Shown here: positions 5,673 through 8,243 of the stretch, piece after piece | Numbering within the stretch: the stretch's first letter is position 1 | Layout of the letters: each line of letters begins with the position of its first letter | Source: an uncultured Methylococcaceae bacterium | GTDB lineage: Bacteria; Pseudomonadota; Gammaproteobacteria; Methylococcales; Methylococcaceae | Assembly: GCA_903910005.1 (NCBI GenBank) | Contig: CAIVXW010000326.1 | Location: forward strand, 1 to 8,243 | Reading direction: 5' to 3' | DNA length: 8,243 nucleotides | Made by a program: the position numbers and the translations under genes | The notes under the pieces: generated by a model | Databases searched by the model: none | What the model was told of the DNA's origin: nothing | The model's input: the letters and a program-made list of their open reading frames with translations, nothing else

Positions 5673-7230
5673 CCGTCGCCTGATTGAGGCACTGTGCCAA
5701 CCGGAGGCCTATCCGGTTCCGGTCGGACCCATCCGGTTACTGGAAACCCATATTTCCTGGGTCATTCTGACCGGTCGTCAGGCCTACAAGATCAAGAAAC
5801 CGGTCGATTTCGGTTTTCTTGATTTCACCCGGCTGGCGGATCGCCTGTATTTCTGCCAGGAAGAACTACGGCTGAATCGCCGCCTGGCTGACACACTGTA
5901 CCTTGATTGCGTAGCCATTACCGGCAGTCCGGACTGCCCCCGCATGGAAGGGGAGGGGGTTGCCATTGAATATGCCGTCAAGATGCGCCAGTTCGATGAT
6001 GGCTGCCTGTTTGATACCCTGGCCCGGAACGGCCAACTGAGCCTGGCCGTAGTGGAACGGCTGGCGGATCGGCTGGCGATATTTCACCGCAACCTGCCCC
6101 CGGCAGATCCCGGGGTTGATTATGGTTCACCGGCTTTGATTCGGGCGGCGGCCCTTGATAACTTCAGGGTACTCGCCGACAGCGACCTTGAACCGGCAGA
6201 CCGGGCTACCCTGGCGGTTCTGTCGGACTGGACGCAAACCACCTGGCAACAGCTTGCCGATTTTTTTCTGGCCAGAAAGCAGCATGGCTACATCCGGGAG
6301 TGCCACGGTGATCTCCACCTGGGTAATCTGGTACTGCTGGAGGGAGAGCCGGTGCCGTTTGATGCCGTTGAGTTTAATCCCGCCTTTCGCTGGGTAGACC
6401 CGTTGAGCGAACTGGCATTTCTGCTGATGGACCTGGCGGTACACGGTCTGGCAAGCCATGCGGTTCACTGCCTCAACCGTTATCTGGGTATGAGCGGAGA
6501 CATGGCCGGATTGCAGGGGCTGGTTTTCTACCAGGTTTATCGGGCCATGATTCGGGCCAAGATCATCCAGCTCGGCCGCGATCCGGCCCGGGAAACACCG
6601 GCACAGCGGATCCACAGACTGGCCCGTTATCGCGGCTACGTAGCGTACGCCCTGACCCTGACACAACCTGCAGCCCCCCGGCTGTTTCTGACCCACGGTT
6701 TTTCCGGCAGCGGTAAATCCACCCTTGCGGTTCGACTGGCCGATCAAACCGGAGCCATTCTGCTTCGCTCCGATGTTGAACGCAAACGACTGCCTGCCTG
6801 CCTGCCATCCCCCGCCGCACGCTACCATCCCGATGTCATCCGGCAAACCTACTGCCGCCTGCTGGAACTGACCCGCGACCTGCTGACCTGGGGTTTTTCC
6901 GTGGTGGTTGATGCCACCTTTCTGGCCCGACTGGAACGCCAGCAGCAACAACAACTGGCGGAGGCTCTGGGGGTGGACTGGGTTATTTTCAGTTGCAGTG
7001 CCCCGCCGGAACGGCTGCGTCAGCGGGTATGTGAACGCAAGCAGGCGGGACGGGATGCCTCCGATGCGACCCTCGCCGTACTGGAGTGGCAGATGCACAA
7101 CCACGACCCGCTGACCGGGGACGAGCGCGACCGTACGGTGTCGATTGATACGACTACGCCGACGACACTGGAAGCCGGGCTTAAAAATGGGCTGAAGTAT
7201 GGACAGCCAGACATCCAGTACGCAAACTAG
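5665..7230 (+). CDS. Fused aminoglycoside-phosphotransferase-like and P-loop kinase protein
   Basis: This 521-residue protein joins two kinase-like domains. Residues about 20-325 are a choline/APH-type kinase fold: lysines of YKIKKPV at 41-47 in the nucleotide-binding lobe, the catalytic loop CHGDLHLGN with H214, D216 and N221, and the metal-binding DAVEF with D233. Residues about 338-515 are a zeta-toxin/gluconate-kinase-like P-loop domain with Walker A GFSGSGKST at 345-353 and a probable Walker B VVVDAT with D416. Proteins of this architecture are annotated as bifunctional aminoglycoside phosphotransferase/ATP-binding protein, but I know of no established substrate, and antibiotic resistance should not be assumed. 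The gene starts at GTG 5665, overlapping the rnd stop by 8 nt, and is the last gene of the trpS operon. The domain calls are firm and the function is not. Confidence 0.85.
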   Translation: MADRRLIEALCQPEAYPVPVGPIRLLETHISWVILTGRQAYKIKKPVDFGFLDFTRLADRLYFCQEELRLNRRLADTLYLDCVAITGSPDCPRMEGEGVAIEYAVKMRQFDDGCLFDTLARNGQLSLAVVERLADRLAIFHRNLPPADPGVDYGSPALIRAAALDNFRVLADSDLEPADRATLAVLSDWTQTTWQQLADFFLARKQHGYIRECHGDLHLGNLVLLEGEPVPFDAVEFNPAFRWVDPLSELAFLLMDLAVHGLASHAVHCLNRYLGMSGDMAGLQGLVFYQVYRAMIRAKIIQLGRDPARETPAQRIHRLARYRGYVAYALTLTQPAAPRLFLTHGFSGSGKSTLAVRLADQTGAILLRSDVERKRLPACLPSPAARYHPDVIRQTYCRLLELTRDLLTWGFSVVVDATFLARLERQQQQQLAEALGVDWVIFSCSAPPERLRQRVCERKQAGRDASDATLAVLEWQMHNHDPLTGDERDRTVSIDTTTPTTLEAGLKNGLKYGQPDIQYAN

Positions 7231-7234
7231 CGCG

Positions 7235-7254
7235 GGTTTCCCCAAGGGGGAACC
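7235..7254 (+). terminator. Hairpin after the trpS operon, no T-run
   Basis: GGTTTCCC (7235-7242) pairs with GGGGAACC (7247-7254), giving 8 pairs with one G-T around a CAAG loop, starting 4 nt after the stop codon of the kinase fusion gene. It is followed by TTCGACAAAT rather than a T-run, so it is not a standard intrinsic terminator. It may stabilise the 3' end of the operon transcript or act as a weak pause site between two genes. Confidence 0.4.
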
Positions 7255-7284
7255 TTCGACAAATAACTACATAGCAAAGAATCA

Positions 7285-7292
7285 AGAGGAGA
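7285..7292 (+). promoter_or_regulatory. Strong ribosome binding site for the acidic membrane protein
   Basis: AGAGGAGA lies just ahead of the ATG at 7296, with 3 nt between. It is the strongest ribosome binding site in the window and fixes the start. The 65-nt gap before the gene shows no convincing promoter with a usable leader length. Confidence 0.65.
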
Positions 7293-7295
7293 CCC

Positions 7296-8111
7296 ATGTA
7301 CAAATTCAACAATAGCCATGCAGCCGGTCTGTTATTGACCCTGCTGCTGAGTGGGGCGGGTTGTGTTGTGGCTGAAGAAATCGGCGATGCTGACGTGGCT
7401 GCCACGGTCGAAACCGTTGCGGATACGCCAGCCAGTGACGCAGCCGACGCCGGGGCGGATACGGCTGACAGCGACAACGACAGCGACCAGTCCGGTGGCG
7501 GTATCGTGATTCCCGAGGTGCGTCCCCGCCCGGTAGAGGCCGTGCCGTCCGTGGTGGTCAAATCCATGCAGGACGATGCCGAACAGGCACTGGCTCGCGG
7601 TACCACTCAAACGGACACCTCGGACAGAACCCCGGCCCTGCTGATCGTGCTGGGGTTGGCAGGCTTCGCCTTCTGGCTGGGCAGAAACCGTAACCGGAGC
7701 CAGCCTGCGGCCGTGGCGGAAACGGCGTCCGACACGACGGCGGAACAAATTGCAGCGGCAGATACGGCAGCGCATGAGGCGGCGGTTGCGGTGGTAGAAA
7801 CAGTGGTGGAAGCAGCGGATGAGGCAATGGCGGTTGCCGATGCTGATGAAACGACTGAAATCGTGGATTCGTCCAGTGAAGGCGAGGCACCGACAGATGC
7901 CGTCGGGGCCGATGCAGAGGCGGCTGCAGTAGCAGGGACAGAAGAGGTAGAGGAGGAATCTGAGTCCGAAACCACCGACGCTGAAGGGAATGCCGACGAG
8001 ATGATCGAGCAACCGCTTGACGACGCTACCACAGCACCGGTTTCAGCCGTTGCCGAGCGACAGACCCAGCCCGGCAAGGGCAGACCACAAAAGCGTAACA
8101 GGGGACGTTGA
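7296..8111 (+). CDS. Unknown single-pass membrane protein with acidic low-complexity tail
   Basis: I do not recognise this 271-residue protein. Residues 1-26 form a signal peptide: polar start, hydrophobic GLLLTLLLSGAG, and a likely signal peptidase I site after VVA (26). C23 is preceded by GAG, a poor lipobox because position -3 is not Leu-like, so lipoprotein status is possible but less likely. Residues 27-112 are acidic and Ala/Asp-rich with a short proline-containing stretch (VIPEVRPRP, 71-79). Residues about 113-129 (PALLIVLGLAGFAFWLG) form one membrane helix followed by RNRNR, which by the positive-inside rule places the C-terminal half in the cytoplasm. Residues 136-250 are Ala/Glu/Asp/Thr/Val-rich and strongly acidic, probably disordered or weakly coiled, and the last 16 residues are basic. 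Composition differs sharply from its neighbours. The hydrophobic segments and ribosome binding site support it being a real gene. Confidence 0.75.
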   Translation: MYKFNNSHAAGLLLTLLLSGAGCVVAEEIGDADVAATVETVADTPASDAADAGADTADSDNDSDQSGGGIVIPEVRPRPVEAVPSVVVKSMQDDAEQALARGTTQTDTSDRTPALLIVLGLAGFAFWLGRNRNRSQPAAVAETASDTTAEQIAAADTAAHEAAVAVVETVVEAADEAMAVADADETTEIVDSSSEGEAPTDAVGADAEAAAVAGTEEVEEESESETTDAEGNADEMIEQPLDDATTAPVSAVAERQTQPGKGRPQKRNRGR

Positions 8112-8134
8112 GGCCCGGTTTGTCATGACAGGAA

Positions 8135-8165
8135 CGGGCGTGCGGGTACGGTACCGGTACGCCCG
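8135..8165 (+). terminator. Long GC-rich hairpin with a delayed T-run
   Basis: CGGGCGTGC (8135-8143) pairs with GTACGCCCG (8157-8165), one pair being G-T. After a G-G mismatch, GGTA (8145-8148) pairs with TACC (8152-8155) around a CGG loop. Seven Ts follow at 8185-8191, about 19 nt beyond the stem. The stem is strong but the T-run is too far away for a textbook intrinsic terminator. It may still end transcription of the acidic protein gene or act as a leader structure for the next gene. Confidence 0.4.
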
Positions 8166-8197
8166 GCTGATCTAATCGCATCTGTTTTTTTACAAGC

Positions 8198-8202
8198 GGG
8201 AG
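8198..8202 (+). promoter_or_regulatory. Ribosome binding site of the gene leaving the window
   Basis: GGGAG lies 6 nt before the ATG at 8209. This near-optimal placement is the main evidence that the short reading frame at the right edge is a real gene start. Confidence 0.55.
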
Positions 8203-8208
8203 TACCTC

Positions 8209-8243
8209 ATGGTGACTACCACCTATTCTTCCCCGGCGGGTGA
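8209..8243 (+). CDS. N-terminal fragment of an unidentified protein
   Basis: An ATG with a well-placed GGGAG opens a frame of 11 complete codons (MVTTTYSSPAG) that continues past the window edge. It is too short to identify by sequence. The start is polar and shows no signal peptide so far. A cytoplasmic protein with a flexible N-terminus is compatible, but nothing more can be said from the visible residues. Confidence 0.5.
   Translation, partial: MVTTTYSSPAG

Noticed and set aside
5665..7230. Reading the APH-like domain as an antibiotic resistance gene
   Set aside because: The fold is shared by many small-molecule kinases. The chromosomal operon context and P-loop fusion give no support for a drug substrate.
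6127..7245. Minus-strand reading frame of 372 codons opposite the kinase fusion gene
   Set aside because: The plus strand shows intact catalytic motifs of two kinase domains. The reverse translation is Gln/Gly/Arg-rich with no recognisable motif, as expected for antisense of GC-rich coding DNA.
7607..8077. Minus-strand Ser/Ala/Thr-rich frame of 156 codons
   Set aside because: It mirrors the Ala/Glu/Asp/Thr low-complexity tail on the plus strand. The plus-strand frame has a strong ribosome binding site, a signal peptide and a membrane helix, so it is the real gene.

Overview
The window looks like chromosomal DNA from a GC-rich gammaproteobacterium. The evidence is a PilT that aligns without gaps to the Pseudomonas type, a divergent YggS-like gene start, a TrpRS of the form common in gammaproteobacteria, and a gamma-type RNase D with an HRDC domain. 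A Uma2 gene with a Lys/Gly repeat tail is typical of several environmental gammaproteobacteria (for example Chromatiales, Thiotrichales and Competibacter relatives). Genus cannot be decided from the sequence. I see no rRNA, tRNA, CRISPR array, transposase gene or prophage gene.

Layout. Positions 1-94 (minus strand) hold the first 31 codons of a yggS-like gene that runs off the left edge. A 208-bp divergent spacer (95-302) contains an 11-bp-arm inverted repeat and a weak forward promoter. A Uma2-family nuclease gene (303-1265) follows. It carries 17 glycines spaced exactly every four residues and ends in a DUF4351-like tail. After an 88-bp gap comes pilT (1354-2388). In Pseudomonas, yggS and pilT are direct divergent neighbours, so the Uma2 gene looks like an accessory insertion into a conserved junction.

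The segment 2484-7230 is a tightly packed four-gene operon: trpS, a rubredoxin-reductase-like flavoprotein, rnd (RNase D), and an aminoglycoside-phosphotransferase-like/P-loop kinase fusion. The junctions are a 4-nt gap, a 4-nt overlap and an 8-nt overlap. Two members act on tRNA (charging and 3'-end trimming). The other two have no obvious role in that process, so the shared logic may only be co-expression. A GC-rich hairpin without a T-run closes the operon.

The gene at 7296-8111 has a strong ribosome binding site. It encodes an unrecognised single-pass membrane protein with a signal peptide, a short acidic outer segment, one membrane helix, a long acidic Ala/Glu/Asp/Thr tail and a basic C-terminus. 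The 97-nt spacer after it holds a long hairpin, a competing upstream hairpin and a separate T-run. A new reading frame starts at 8209 behind a clear ribosome binding site and leaves the window.

Most of the window is ordinary housekeeping sequence. The parts worth a second look are the Uma2 insertion and its repeat, the unknown acidic membrane protein, the orphan kinase fusion, the short flavoprotein and the two structured spacers. I found no convincing evidence of a wholly new system.
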